Assembly (NCBI RefSeq): GCF_009764645.1
Contig: NZ_RWIM01000015.1
Coordinates: forward strand, 1-64,000
Length of the DNA stretch: 64,000 nucleotides
From: Pseudomonas sp. PB106
Lineage (GTDB): Bacteria; Pseudomonadota; Gammaproteobacteria; Pseudomonadales; Pseudomonadaceae
Direction: 5' to 3'
In this document: positions 16,501 to 24,255 of the stretch, one piece after another
Layout: each line of letters begins with the position of its first letter
How positions within the stretch are numbered: position 1 is the stretch's first letter
The notes under the pieces: generated by a model
Told to the model about the DNA's origin: nothing
Seen by the model: the letters and a program-made list of their open reading frames with translations, nothing else
Database searches by the model: none
Made by a program: the position numbers and the translations under genes

Positions 16501-19068
16501 GGGTCGGGGGCAGATGCGCTGGATGGTGACGCCGCCGAATTGCAATCAGGCGGGGTCAATAATGACTATCTTCAGGGCGATGGAGGCAACGATACGCTTT
16601 GGGGCGGTTCGGGCGCCGACACGCTTTACGGGGGCGCGGATGATGACGTGTTGGTCGGGGACTACGAAAAAAACGCCGAAGCGGATCACGGCCCAGACTA
16701 TATGGATGGCGGCTCAGGCAACGACACATTGCAAGGAGGAGGTGGCGACGACACGTTGATTGGCGGGGAGGGAATGGATTATCTCCGCGGCGATTCAGGT
16801 AATAACGTCTTTGATGGCGGTAGCGGTAATGACCTGCTCGAAAGCCAAGACGGCGATGATATTTACTGCTTTGGCCTCGGTGACGGACTTGATGTCATTA
16901 GCGATCAGGGGGGCAAGAATGTCATCAGGTTCGGGGCAGGATTCTCTGCATCAAATCTGAAAGCAGACATCATTGAAACTAGCGTGGGGCCGGCGTTGCG
17001 GCTGTCAAACGGCTTGGGTGATGCGGTTCTGCTCCGAAGCCATGAAAATTGGCAAGATTCGACTTTCAGCTTTAGCGATGGGGTAACTCTCAGCTATCAA
17101 GACATCATCAAGAAAATACAGCCTCCGATAGAAGTGGTCGATTCGCCGGTAACGAATTTAGTGCTGATCGAAGAAAATAAAGACATAAATAAAATAAGTA
17201 GCACGGCTGACTTTCAGGCTCCTTCAACCGGCAATGTTCCTGACGAAAACGATGGTTCCGCCTCCGACAATCGCAGTGATTGGACAAGTAAGTTTCTTGC
17301 GCAAATAAAAGAAAAGCGTTCGGCGAGCAGGCGCGCACAGGGTTTTATTTTGAATGAAAAGGGTGTCTGGGTTCGTAGTCACATAGTTACCGATGATGCT
17401 GGCTATACCACTCATACGGAACTGGTTATCGAAGGTGTCGAAGATGCATCACTGTCTCCAACACCGCAATGGATGGGGAGTGCCGCCGGCGCTGCTGTGG
17501 TCAGTGAACGGCAGTCTGAATCCACCTCCCAAGTCAAATACAAAAATGTTAAGGCCGAGGGAGCAATTCCATCATCGGTCCAAAAACAGCACTACTATCG
17601 TTCTGGATCGGGCAGTGGGTTTTCTTTCAAAACAGGAGACGTAATAGTCGAGGACAGAAAAGACTCAGGCGCTATTAAGGGATGGTTCATCTATCCGGCG
17701 GGAAGCTTTGGCGTTGGCGAGACTGTTCGCAAAGAGTTTCGCTGGAATGTCACCACTGAAACCATCAAATATAAAAGCGTGCAGGGTAACGATGATGGTG
17801 GGCGAGTAAATGTCGAAGTCGGCAACCTTTTCCTCGGAGGTGCAGGGGATGATGTGGTCGTCGCCTACGCCGGTTCGCCGCTCGATTATGGCGCAGTGGC
17901 GGGCAGAACACCGGGCGCCCTGTTATCTGCCGGGCCAGGTAACGACACTTTGCTTGGCTCTGAAGGCGCGGATTACTTGATTGCAGGTGCAGGGGAAGAT
18001 TGGCTTTACGGTGAGGACGGTGCCGATACGTACATCGTGCAATCGCATGCTGGTGCAACGACCATTATTGCGGACGTGTTGAATCCTGTTTTTCTCCGAC
18101 CTGAAGTGGGCGTTACCGGATGGAGTGACGAATACGGAGTGCTCGATCAGGACACCATCGTCCTTCCGGAGGAAGCCAAGCGTGATCAACTGCAGCTCAG
18201 TTGGGGAGCGGCGTTGATTGAAGCAGTCAATGTTGAGTTGGCACCGAACCCGCCTCGCAATGCCTATCGCCGGCCCCCTCGGGCAAAAATGCTGTACTCA
18301 ACACTCGATATCAAATGGGGTGGGTCACAACAGGTTCGGATTGTGATGCCTCATGCCGGTGATCCGGTGGGTTCGGGTATTGAGACTGTAAAGTTTGCCG
18401 ATGGATCGGACATAAGTTTGAAGCAGCTTATGGAATTGGGTCAGTTAGGAGCGGCCCCAGATACTTACCATCAAGGCGTAATTGTTAATAACTCGACTCA
18501 CTTCAAATCCATTCGTGAGGGACAAACTCTCCCGCTGGTTGGAGGGCATGGCAATGACACACTGAGTGGGTCTGGAGAGATTCTAGGCATGCAGGGTGAT
18601 GATTTGCTGACAGGCAATGTTGGTGATGACGTTCTGGTCGGTGGCGCAGGAAACGACACGTTGTCCGGTGGTGCTGGTAATGACATTTACAGGTATGACG
18701 GTCTCGGCAGAGATGTGGTGGTGAATGCCGGAGGGGGTACTGATGGAGTCGACTTCTCCACCTCTGGATTGTCTATTGATAACCTTAAATTTCACCGCGA
18801 AAACGACGACCTTGTCGTCGTTGTGGGTTACGGCATGGCGCCGAAGATCCGGGTTTCCAATCATTTCTCAGGCGGCGATGCTGCTATCAGTTTTATAAGA
18901 GTCCACGAAGCCGGAAAGTCTGTACGTGACTATTCAGCGAGCGAACTCTTGGGTCTTCTGCATCCTCTTCCTCCGCTTCGTGATGTTGAGGATATCTTGG
19001 CAAGGAATGACGAAGAGGCGTTGCAAGCACTGGCGGAAATAGTGAAATTTTACGATTTGAACGTCTAG
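13504..19068 (+). CDS. Giant RTX (hemolysin-type Ca-binding repeat) protein, 1854 residues
   Basis: An RTX protein with five blocks of GGxGxDxUx nonapeptides at roughly residues 478-543, 679-776, 813-1123, 1443-1508 and 1680-1733. The densest has units such as GGEGDDTLRGAGGSDTLIGG. Residues 1-465 are repeat-free and mostly helical or mixed, with no GxSxG lipase or HExxH protease motif. A second repeat-free insert covers about 1150-1440, and 1734-1810 resembles the haemolysin-related Ca-binding domain (DGVDFSTSGLSIDNLKF). It has no Sec signal. The C-terminus ends EIVKFYDLNV after an acidic helix, compatible with a type I secretion signal. No HlyB/HlyD/TolC genes are adjacent, so a transporter must be elsewhere. 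Repeats should fold in millimolar calcium outside the cell. Toxin, adhesin and enzyme all remain possible. Confidence 0.88.
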   Translation: MMSYVFSDLEKTKIITAATACAGMRLAAEGIGYEAVDVEGKNCAYLYQELSNLIGGKLREGANFEKEVANILRSAKLWLDVAIDANGGRGAYSALIRAYTLRQGELRLNKVFSESKMQESSNQVAVNFMNSLMNGSVKFYLPPWTVPSIDQIAAIDASAIGEVLFRKEVGVEDTASSQNAGWSGTIGFSLLGGKPPYETWRLIFAGDPGSDIKGSHELAKVNRLDDYKNILFAIDSYRIGLQAVIKNFGANIVSTVFSVVPEQINIGLASSNINPLIQYVVKGTPVSPTVNLILRYGVNDFFDMFRRTYDGNSAATPTSDETFAANAYAFFSALSPTQSQSIVTKTIGEYGSASAWVSLATQATPVGEALRNSLKQLSEVVIERADGYSGRGLELHDPQTGEGVITEHWIADRAQMLARLISRTNGSYGENTLQKSSYSDLATGIQAPMATGVSNPLVVFGDDGGRSFGGGGNADHLHGGKGNDSISGLAGNDSIEGGHGNDSLTGGGGNDALYGMAGDDVLVGGKGNDSLSGGAGNDRYEFSSGDGIDEIVDTGINGHILINGLPIPALKRSTPLSNNWFTEDRAMALTLIEELDKATLNIKYGPGDLIVIKDFKPGMLGIRLPEYQGQTASPPDLIVQGDWKAKDTDPATPGEQVSYDEFGNVLVLPKVKQRNKADVLHGSAKDDVILGLGGSDRLFGKAGNDRLFGDKQITLEKAIADGTTKGKTSRGDWLDGGLGDDLLIGTSSRDVLLGGNNRDTLLGGAGDDVLYGDNSTGMIEQDWSFKQVESLVDGVSLHSTVFSKASPNASSEGDNDVLYGQGGRDVLNGGWGEDLLDGGTEDDLLWGDGGNDTLSGGDGNDTLSGDNLDSKSFGLQSKHHGDDVLDGGKGDDRLAGNGGSDALYGGPGNDDLKGDDDLLDGGSGEAAHFFGRDLLDGGAGDDTLWGGGADDSLFGGAGNDDLTGDYPSHPVRYHGDDFLDGGEGDDTLRGAGGSDTLIGGSGADALDGDAAELQSGGVNNDYLQGDGGNDTLWGGSGADTLYGGADDDVLVGDYEKNAEADHGPDYMDGGSGNDTLQGGGGDDTLIGGEGMDYLRGDSGNNVFDGGSGNDLLESQDGDDIYCFGLGDGLDVISDQGGKNVIRFGAGFSASNLKADIIETSVGPALRLSNGLGDAVLLRSHENWQDSTFSFSDGVTLSYQDIIKKIQPPIEVVDSPVTNLVLIEENKDINKISSTADFQAPSTGNVPDENDGSASDNRSDWTSKFLAQIKEKRSASRRAQGFILNEKGVWVRSHIVTDDAGYTTHTELVIEGVEDASLSPTPQWMGSAAGAAVVSERQSESTSQVKYKNVKAEGAIPSSVQKQHYYRSGSGSGFSFKTGDVIVEDRKDSGAIKGWFIYPAGSFGVGETVRKEFRWNVTTETIKYKSVQGNDDGGRVNVEVGNLFLGGAGDDVVVAYAGSPLDYGAVAGRTPGALLSAGPGNDTLLGSEGADYLIAGAGEDWLYGEDGADTYIVQSHAGATTIIADVLNPVFLRPEVGVTGWSDEYGVLDQDTIVLPEEAKRDQLQLSWGAALIEAVNVELAPNPPRNAYRRPPRAKMLYSTLDIKWGGSQQVRIVMPHAGDPVGSGIETVKFADGSDISLKQLMELGQLGAAPDTYHQGVIVNNSTHFKSIREGQTLPLVGGHGNDTLSGSGEILGMQGDDLLTGNVGDDVLVGGAGNDTLSGGAGNDIYRYDGLGRDVVVNAGGGTDGVDFSTSGLSIDNLKFHRENDDLVVVVGYGMAPKIRVSNHFSGGDAAISFIRVHEAGKSVRDYSASELLGLLHPLPPLRDVEDILARNDEEALQALAEIVKFYDLNV

Positions 19069-19085
19069 ACACAATCGAGACGCCT

Positions 19086-19121
19086 GCCCGCGATAGCCCT
19101 CGGAAATCGGCCATCGCGGGC
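19086..19121. terminator. Inverted repeat between the RTX gene and the enoyl-CoA hydratase-fold gene
   Basis: GCCCGCGAT (19086-19094) pairs perfectly with ATCGCGGGC (19113-19121). It lies between two convergent genes. The T tract is poor on both sides, so it is a weak or factor-assisted terminator. Confidence 0.55.
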
Positions 19122-19133
19122 ATCGACGGGAAC

Positions 19134-20246
19134 TCAATACTGCGTCAAATCCGCCAACGGATGCCGCCCCTCCCAGACCTTGTGGAAATGCGCCTCGACC
19201 ACCGCCTCCGGCACGTTATTGATGTCCGGCCAGTGCCAGTGCGGCTTCTGATCCTTGTCGATCAACCGCGCGCGAACCCCTTCGCTGAACTCCGGGTGTC
19301 GGCAGCAATTGAGGCTCAGGGTGTATTCCATTTGAAAGACTTCGGCCAAGGACATGTGTCGGGCGCGGATGATTTGTTGCCAGACCAGATGCGCGGTCAA
19401 TGGCGAGCCTTCGCTCATGGTTTTCGCTGCGCGGGCGATCAGCGGGTCGCTGCTGTCGCGCTGCAAACTGATGGCTTTCCAGGCGCAGGTGACGTCGCTG
19501 ACGTCGAGCAGTTCGTCGATCTGCTGACGGCGCGGCAGCCACTGTGCTTCGGGCATTTGTGCGACGGCTTCCTGCTGCAACGCCTTGAGCAGGCTGTTGA
19601 GTTGCACGTCGGTCTGTTCCTGCCAATTGAGCTGCAGCAGGCCTTCGATCAGTTGCGGCTGCTGTTCGTCGAGCAGGAAGCGGTCGGCCAGATCAAGGTC
19701 GATTGCATCACGGCCATTCATGTGCGCGCCGGTCAGGCCCAGAAACAAGCCAAGCTTGCCCGGCAGCCGGGCGAGAAACCAACTGGCGCCGACGTCCGGG
19801 TACAGGCCGATGGTGATTTCCGGCATGGCCAAGCGGCTGCTCGGCGTGACGATCCGAGTGCTCGCGCCTTGCAGCAGGCCCATGCCGCCGCCGAGCACGT
19901 AACCGTGGCCCCAGCAGATCAGCGGTTTTGGATAGGTGTGCAGGCTGTAGTCCAGACGATATTCCGCGCTGAAAAATTGCGCGGCCAGCGGCGGTACTTC
20001 GCCGGGGTGGGCGCGGCAGGCTTCAACCAGGCTGCGCACTTCGCCGCCGGCGCAGAAGGCCTTGGCGCCGTTGCCGCGCAGCAGCACGCAGACGATTTGT
20101 GGATCCTTGGCCCAGCTGTCGAGTTTGTCGCTGAGGGCGTTGATCATCGGCAAAGACAGCGCGTTCAGCGATTTTTCAGCATCCAGGCTGGCGATACCGA
20201 TGCGGGCGCCGTCGGTGCCGGTGAGTTCTTCGAAGTGCAGATTCAT
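19134..20246 (-). CDS. 3-hydroxyisobutyryl-CoA hydrolase-type enoyl-CoA hydratase/isomerase family protein
   Basis: A 370-residue crotonase-fold enzyme. KAFCAGGEVRSLVE near residues 63-76 and HGYVLGGGMGL near 114-124 form the oxyanion and CoA-binding sites. MPEITIGLYPDVGASWFLAR near 141-160 is diagnostic of 3-hydroxyisobutyryl-CoA hydrolases, with the catalytic Glu and Asp conserved. The long C-terminus (FSEGVRARLIDKDQKPHW) also matches that subgroup rather than ordinary hydratases of about 260 residues. The role would be hydrolysis of HIB-CoA in valine breakdown. It is a single gene with the start codon at 20246. Some Pseudomonas annotate this as simply enoyl-CoA hydratase. Confidence 0.82.
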   Translation of the reverse strand: MNLHFEELTGTDGARIGIASLDAEKSLNALSLPMINALSDKLDSWAKDPQIVCVLLRGNGAKAFCAGGEVRSLVEACRAHPGEVPPLAAQFFSAEYRLDYSLHTYPKPLICWGHGYVLGGGMGLLQGASTRIVTPSSRLAMPEITIGLYPDVGASWFLARLPGKLGLFLGLTGAHMNGRDAIDLDLADRFLLDEQQPQLIEGLLQLNWQEQTDVQLNSLLKALQQEAVAQMPEAQWLPRRQQIDELLDVSDVTCAWKAISLQRDSSDPLIARAAKTMSEGSPLTAHLVWQQIIRARHMSLAEVFQMEYTLSLNCCRHPEFSEGVRARLIDKDQKPHWHWPDINNVPEAVVEAHFHKVWEGRHPLADLTQY

Positions 20247-20378
20247 CGTGACCTCGATCGGGAATTTGAACGATCAGTATGATCGTTGTGGGGGAAAGTG
20301 CCGGATCTGCGTCAGATCAATTGACAAGCGTGGCCGGCTTTCCTAGGGTTCGCCCCATTGTTTTTGCCGGGTATGACC

Positions 20379-21071
20379 ATGACTGCTGACGACCGTATCA
20401 AACTCGAACCGAGCTGGAAGGAGGCACTGCGTGCTGAGTTCGACCAGCCCTACATGGCAGAGTTGCGCCAGTTTCTGCAGCAGGAGCGGGCGGCCGGCAA
20501 GGAAATCTATCCGCCGGGACCGATGATTTTCAATGCGTTGAACTCGACGCCGCTGGATAAAGTGAAGGTGGTGATCCTCGGTCAGGACCCCTATCACGGC
20601 CCGGGTCAGGCCCATGGCTTGTGCTTCTCCGTGCAACCGGGCGTGCCGGCGCCGCCATCGCTGGTCAACATCTATAAAGAGTTGAAGCGCGACCTGAACA
20701 TCGATATTCCTGATCACGGTTACCTGCAGAGCTGGGCTGATCAGGGCGTGTTGATGATCAACACCACGATGACCGTCGAGCGCGCCAACGCCAATGCGCA
20801 CAAGGACAAGGGCTGGCAGTTCTTTACTGATCGGATCATTGAGCTGGTCAGCGAACGGCAGCCGCACTTGGTGTTCATGCTCTGGGGCGCGCATGCGCAG
20901 AGCAAACAGAAGCTGATCGACGCGACCAAACATCTGGTACTGACGTCGGTGCATCCGTCGCCGTTGTCGGCTTATCGCGGGTTCTTGGGTTGCGGGCACT
21001 TTGGCCGGACGAACAAGTTTCTTGAGCAGAATGGCGAGACGCCGATCGAGTGGCGTTTGCCGCCGATTTGA
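20379..21071 (+). CDS. ung: Uracil-DNA glycosylase
   Basis: A 230-residue family-1 UDG that removes uracil from DNA in base-excision repair. The water-activating motif [18 protein letters not shown] near residues 63-80 and the DNA-intercalating motif [11 protein letters not shown] near 187-197 are intact. [13 protein letters not shown] lies between them. Length is standard. Start ATG 20379 ([13 protein letters not shown]) is preferred because the family begins there and GGG lies at a suitable distance; ATG 20373 is two codons upstream. It is monocistronic, with a REP pair directly after it. Confidence 0.95.
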   Translation: MTADDRIKLEPSWKEALRAEFDQPYMAELRQFLQQERAAGKEIYPPGPMIFNALNSTPLDKVKVVILGQDPYHGPGQAHGLCFSVQPGVPAPPSLVNIYKELKRDLNIDIPDHGYLQSWADQGVLMINTTMTVERANANAHKDKGWQFFTDRIIELVSERQPHLVFMLWGAHAQSKQKLIDATKHLVLTSVHPSPLSAYRGFLGCGHFGRTNKFLEQNGETPIEWRLPPI

Positions 21072-21091
21072 TGCGCTGACCGAGCCGGCCC

Positions 21092-21170
21092 CTTCGCGAG
21101 CAAGCTCGCTCCCACATTGGTTTTGCGGCGTTCACATGACCAATGTGGGAGCGAGCTTGCTCGCGAAGGA
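21092..21170. repeat. REP pair with perfect 30-bp inverted arms
   Basis: Arms 21092-21121 and 21141-21170 are exact reverse complements over 30 bp, separated by 19 bp. The core is GCGAGCAAGCTCGCTCCCAC. It lies between convergent ung and the AbrB-like gene. Perfect arms suggest recent placement by a REP-associated transposase (RAYT); none is encoded in the window. Confidence 0.93.
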
Positions 21171-21190
21171 GGCCGCTCGGTCTTGCAGGC

Positions 21191-22225
21191 TTACTCGGGA
21201 CTACGATTCCAATACTTGAACAACGGCTCAGCCAAAAACAGCACAAATAACAACCGCATCACCTGCATCGCCGTCACCAGTGGCACCGACAACTGCAGCG
21301 TCTCCGCCGTCAGGCTCATCTCGGCAATCCCGCCAGGCATCATGCCCAGCGTCAGTGAACGCAGATCCAGGTGGGTCAGCGCGCTCAAGCCCATCGCCGC
21401 CAGGGTCGCGATCAACATGGTCAACGCCGTGCCGATCAACGTCCGTCCCATAAAGGAAGGCGCGCGGCGGAAGAACTGTCGGTTGAAGTGACAGCCCAAA
21501 CCGCTACCAATCAACCACTGGCCAATCTGGCTGCCGCCATTGGGCAAACCGATGTGCAGATCCCAGCCGATGCTGACCGCCGCACTTACCAACAACGGGC
21601 CGAACAGCCACGGATTCGGTTGGCGCAGCCGTTGCCAGAGCCACGCAAGCAAACCGCCCGCCGGAAACAGTATCGCCAGCCAGCGCCAATCGACGCTGCC
21701 CGCATGAGCAATCGGGTTGCCATCACCGAGCAAATACTTAAACGCCGCCGGCACACACAGCACCACCACCAGCACGCGCAAACTCTGCCCCGCCGCAACG
21801 TGGCTGAGCATCGCGCCATTGCGCGCGCCGAGGTTGACCATCTCGCCGGAGCCGCCGGGCATGCTCGAGAAAAATGCGGTGGCGCGATCCTCGCCGGTAC
21901 GGCGCATCAACCACACGCCGACCACCGCCGACAGACTGGTGACCAGCGCACCGAAGAAGATCAAACCGAAATGACTGAGCACCTGCTCCATCACCACCGG
22001 AGTGAAATGCAGGCCGATGCCGATGCCGACGATCCACTGGCCGCACTTGCGGCCGCCAGGGATTTCGGTGAGTTGCCATGGAGTCAGGCAGCGCACGAGG
22101 ATGATCGCCAGCAATGAGCCGACCATCCACGGCAGTGGCCAGCCGATCTGGCCGGCGAGGTAACCGCCAAGCAGACCGACCAGCGGGGTTCCCCACCAGG
22201 ATTGCAGTGAGGCGCGATCAAACAT
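21191..22225 (-). CDS. AbrB-family (PF05145-type) membrane protein
   Basis: A 344-residue protein with about ten hydrophobic helices arranged as two similar halves. Each half carries a GxxxGxxIGxPLPWMxGxLL-like or GxIGQWLIGxGLG element (GQIGWPLPWMVGSLLA near residue 27, GSQIGQWLIGSGLGCHF near 245). This is the AbrB-duplication family, annotated as ammonia monooxygenase-like or as a transporter and regulator; no monooxygenase activity should be inferred. Its start overlaps the tctA stop by 8 bp, so it is co-translated with the tricarboxylate transporter. Such linkage to TTT systems suggests an accessory export or regulatory role. Confidence 0.82.
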   Translation of the reverse strand: MFDRASLQSWWGTPLVGLLGGYLAGQIGWPLPWMVGSLLAIILVRCLTPWQLTEIPGGRKCGQWIVGIGIGLHFTPVVMEQVLSHFGLIFFGALVTSLSAVVGVWLMRRTGEDRATAFFSSMPGGSGEMVNLGARNGAMLSHVAAGQSLRVLVVVLCVPAAFKYLLGDGNPIAHAGSVDWRWLAILFPAGGLLAWLWQRLRQPNPWLFGPLLVSAAVSIGWDLHIGLPNGGSQIGQWLIGSGLGCHFNRQFFRRAPSFMGRTLIGTALTMLIATLAAMGLSALTHLDLRSLTLGMMPGGIAEMSLTAETLQLSVPLVTAMQVMRLLFVLFLAEPLFKYWNRSPE

Positions 22226-23732
22226 CGGCGATGGCGCGTTGCGCAGCCGAACGTTTACGCCAGATGCGGATGATCGGCATCAACAGCATGATCGCGGTCA
22301 GCACCCAGACACCGAAAGTGATCGGGCTCGACCAGAGAATTTCCAGTGCACCGTTGGAGATCGACAGGGCGCGACGCAGGTTCTGCTCCATCAGACCGCC
22401 GAGGATGAAGCCCAGCAGCAGCGGCGACAGCGGGAAGTCCAGCTTGCGCAGGATGTAACCGAAAATGCCGATGCCGATCATCAGGAACAGGTCGAACGTG
22501 GTGGCGTGCACCGCGTAAACGCCGATACCGGTAATGATCGCGATGACTGGCACCAGTGCCCAGTTCGGCACGGCAAGGATGCGGGTAAACACGCGGATCA
22601 TCGGGATGTTGAGAATCACCAACATCACGTTGGCAATGAACAACGACGCGATCAGGCCCCAGACAATGTCCGGTTGTTGCTGGAACAGCAGCGGGCCCGG
22701 CGTGATGTTGTACAGCGACAGTGCGCCGATCATCACCGCCGTGGTACCCGAACCCGGTACGCCCAGGGTCAGCATCGGCACCAGTGCGCCACAGGCTGCG
22801 CCACCGATGGCGGTTTCCGGCGCGGCGAGGCCACGGGGGTCACCTTCACCGAATTTGCCGCTGGCACCGGCGATGCGTTTCTCGGTCATGTAGGCCACGG
22901 CGCTGGCGAGGGTCGCGCCGGCACCCGGCAACACGCCCATGATGAAGCCCAGCACGCCGCAACGGATGTTGACGACGAACACCGACGCGGCTTCCTTGAA
23001 GTTGAACATCATGCGACCGGTGGCTTTCACCGCTTCCTGGCCGTGGTGGGTTTTTTCCAGCAGCAGGAGGATTTCGCTGATGGAGAACAGGCCCAGCACC
23101 AGCACGACGAATTGAATCCCGTCAGTCAGGTGAATGTTGTCGCCGGTGAAGCGATAAACACCGCTGTTGGCGTCGATGCCGACGGTCGAGAGGAACAGAC
23201 CGATCAACGCCGCGATGAAGGTTTTCAACGGACGATCACCGGCCATGCCGCCGAGACAGACAATCGCAAACACCATCAACACGAAGTATTCCGCCGGGCC
23301 GAAGGCAATCGCCCATTTCGCCAGCAGCGGGGCGAACAGCACCATGCCGCAGGTGGCGATAAACGCACCGATAAACGAACTCCACGCCGACAGCGACAGC
23401 GCCACACCAGCCAGACCTTTACGGGCCATCGGGTAGCCGTCGAGGGTGGTCATCACGGTCGATGCTTCGCCGGGAATGTTCAGCAGGATCGAGCTGATCC
23501 GGCCGCCGTATTCGCAGCCCAGATACACCGCTGCGAGCAGAATCAACGCCGACTCCGGCGGCAGGCCGAGGGCGAATGCGATCGGGATCAGCAACGCCAC
23601 GCCGTTGATCGGGCCCAGGCCCGGGAGCAGGCCGACGACGGTGCCGATCAGCGTGCCGCACAGCGCGGTCACCAGGTTGTACGGGCTCAGCGCGACGCCG
23701 AAACCCTGACCCAAATAGCCAAGAGTATCCAT
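22218..23732 (-). CDS. tctA: Tripartite tricarboxylate transporter, large permease subunit
   Basis: A 504-residue TctA with twelve or so membrane helices. Family motifs include GLLPGLGPINGVALLIP near residues 38-54 and NIPGEASTVMTTLDGYPMA near 84-102. The second half carries GVLPGAGATLASAVAY and LTLGVPGSGTTAVM, the internal repeat of the first. It carries citrate or other tricarboxylates across the inner membrane with TctB and the periplasmic binder TctC. Start at 23732 lies one base after the tctB stop. The order tctC-tctB-tctA is standard. Confidence 0.95.
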   Translation of the reverse strand: MDTLGYLGQGFGVALSPYNLVTALCGTLIGTVVGLLPGLGPINGVALLIPIAFALGLPPESALILLAAVYLGCEYGGRISSILLNIPGEASTVMTTLDGYPMARKGLAGVALSLSAWSSFIGAFIATCGMVLFAPLLAKWAIAFGPAEYFVLMVFAIVCLGGMAGDRPLKTFIAALIGLFLSTVGIDANSGVYRFTGDNIHLTDGIQFVVLVLGLFSISEILLLLEKTHHGQEAVKATGRMMFNFKEAASVFVVNIRCGVLGFIMGVLPGAGATLASAVAYMTEKRIAGASGKFGEGDPRGLAAPETAIGGAACGALVPMLTLGVPGSGTTAVMIGALSLYNITPGPLLFQQQPDIVWGLIASLFIANVMLVILNIPMIRVFTRILAVPNWALVPVIAIITGIGVYAVHATTFDLFLMIGIGIFGYILRKLDFPLSPLLLGFILGGLMEQNLRRALSISNGALEILWSSPITFGVWVLTAIMLLMPIIRIWRKRSAAQRAIADV

Positions 23733-23733
23733 A

Positions 23734-24198
23734 TCAGTTCTCCAGAACGCTGAGCAGGCCGAGAGGCAGCGGAACGTCCATCACACGGTCGAACAACAGG
23801 TAAAGACCGATGGCCATCAGGCTGATGATCACCACGCTCGGCAACCAGCGGCCACCATAGAGGCGAGCCATCGGTACGCCGGTGAGAATGCTGGCGACGA
23901 TGAAACCAAGGGGTTCGAAGGTGCCGGCGAACACCAGCAACAGCACCACGCAGATGCCGATCTTGGTCAGGGTTTCGCGGTCCAGTGGCGGCTCGTCGTC
24001 ACTGTGTTTGATCGCCGCCGGGCGGAACACCATGTACAGCAGTGCCGCGCCCATCAGGGCAAGCATCAACAGGGGAAAGGCACGCGGGCCGACCGGTTCG
24101 TAGGAAAAGGCCGCTTGGTACGGCCACGCCATCAGTGCCAGGCCGACGCAGACCAGCAGCAACACCGAGGCAAAAATGCGTTGTAAAAGTGTGGACAT
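23734..24198 (-). CDS. tctB: Tripartite tricarboxylate transporter, small permease subunit
   Basis: A 154-residue membrane protein with four hydrophobic helices (about residues 7-27, 40-58, 82-101, 118-146). Length and topology are those of TctB, the small integral subunit of TTT transporters. The segment FSYEPVGPRAFPLLMLALM is characteristic. ATG 24198 (MSTLLQRIF) has CAGGAG upstream; a longer ORF to 24234 runs into that site. It lies between tctC and tctA in one operon. Confidence 0.92.
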   Translation of the reverse strand: MSTLLQRIFASVLLLVCVGLALMAWPYQAAFSYEPVGPRAFPLLMLALMGAALLYMVFRPAAIKHSDDEPPLDRETLTKIGICVVLLLVFAGTFEPLGFIVASILTGVPMARLYGGRWLPSVVIISLMAIGLYLLFDRVMDVPLPLGLLSVLEN

Positions 24199-24255
24199 GA
24201 CAAACTCCTGGGCCATGCCCCGGATGAGGGACATGGCCGTGGGATGCAGGGACGG

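Noticed and set aside
14935..16870. Tandem DNA repeats or CRISPR array in the RTX gene
   Set aside because: The repetition is of protein nonapeptides with varied codons; there are no constant repeats with spacers. No CRISPR array was seen anywhere in the window.
13504..19068. RTX lipase or serralysin-type protease
   Set aside because: No GxSxG and no HExxHxxGxxH was found in the non-repeat parts.
22239..23753. 504-codon open frame antisense to tctA
   Set aside because: It mirrors tctA almost exactly and has low-complexity His/Gln/Arg composition.
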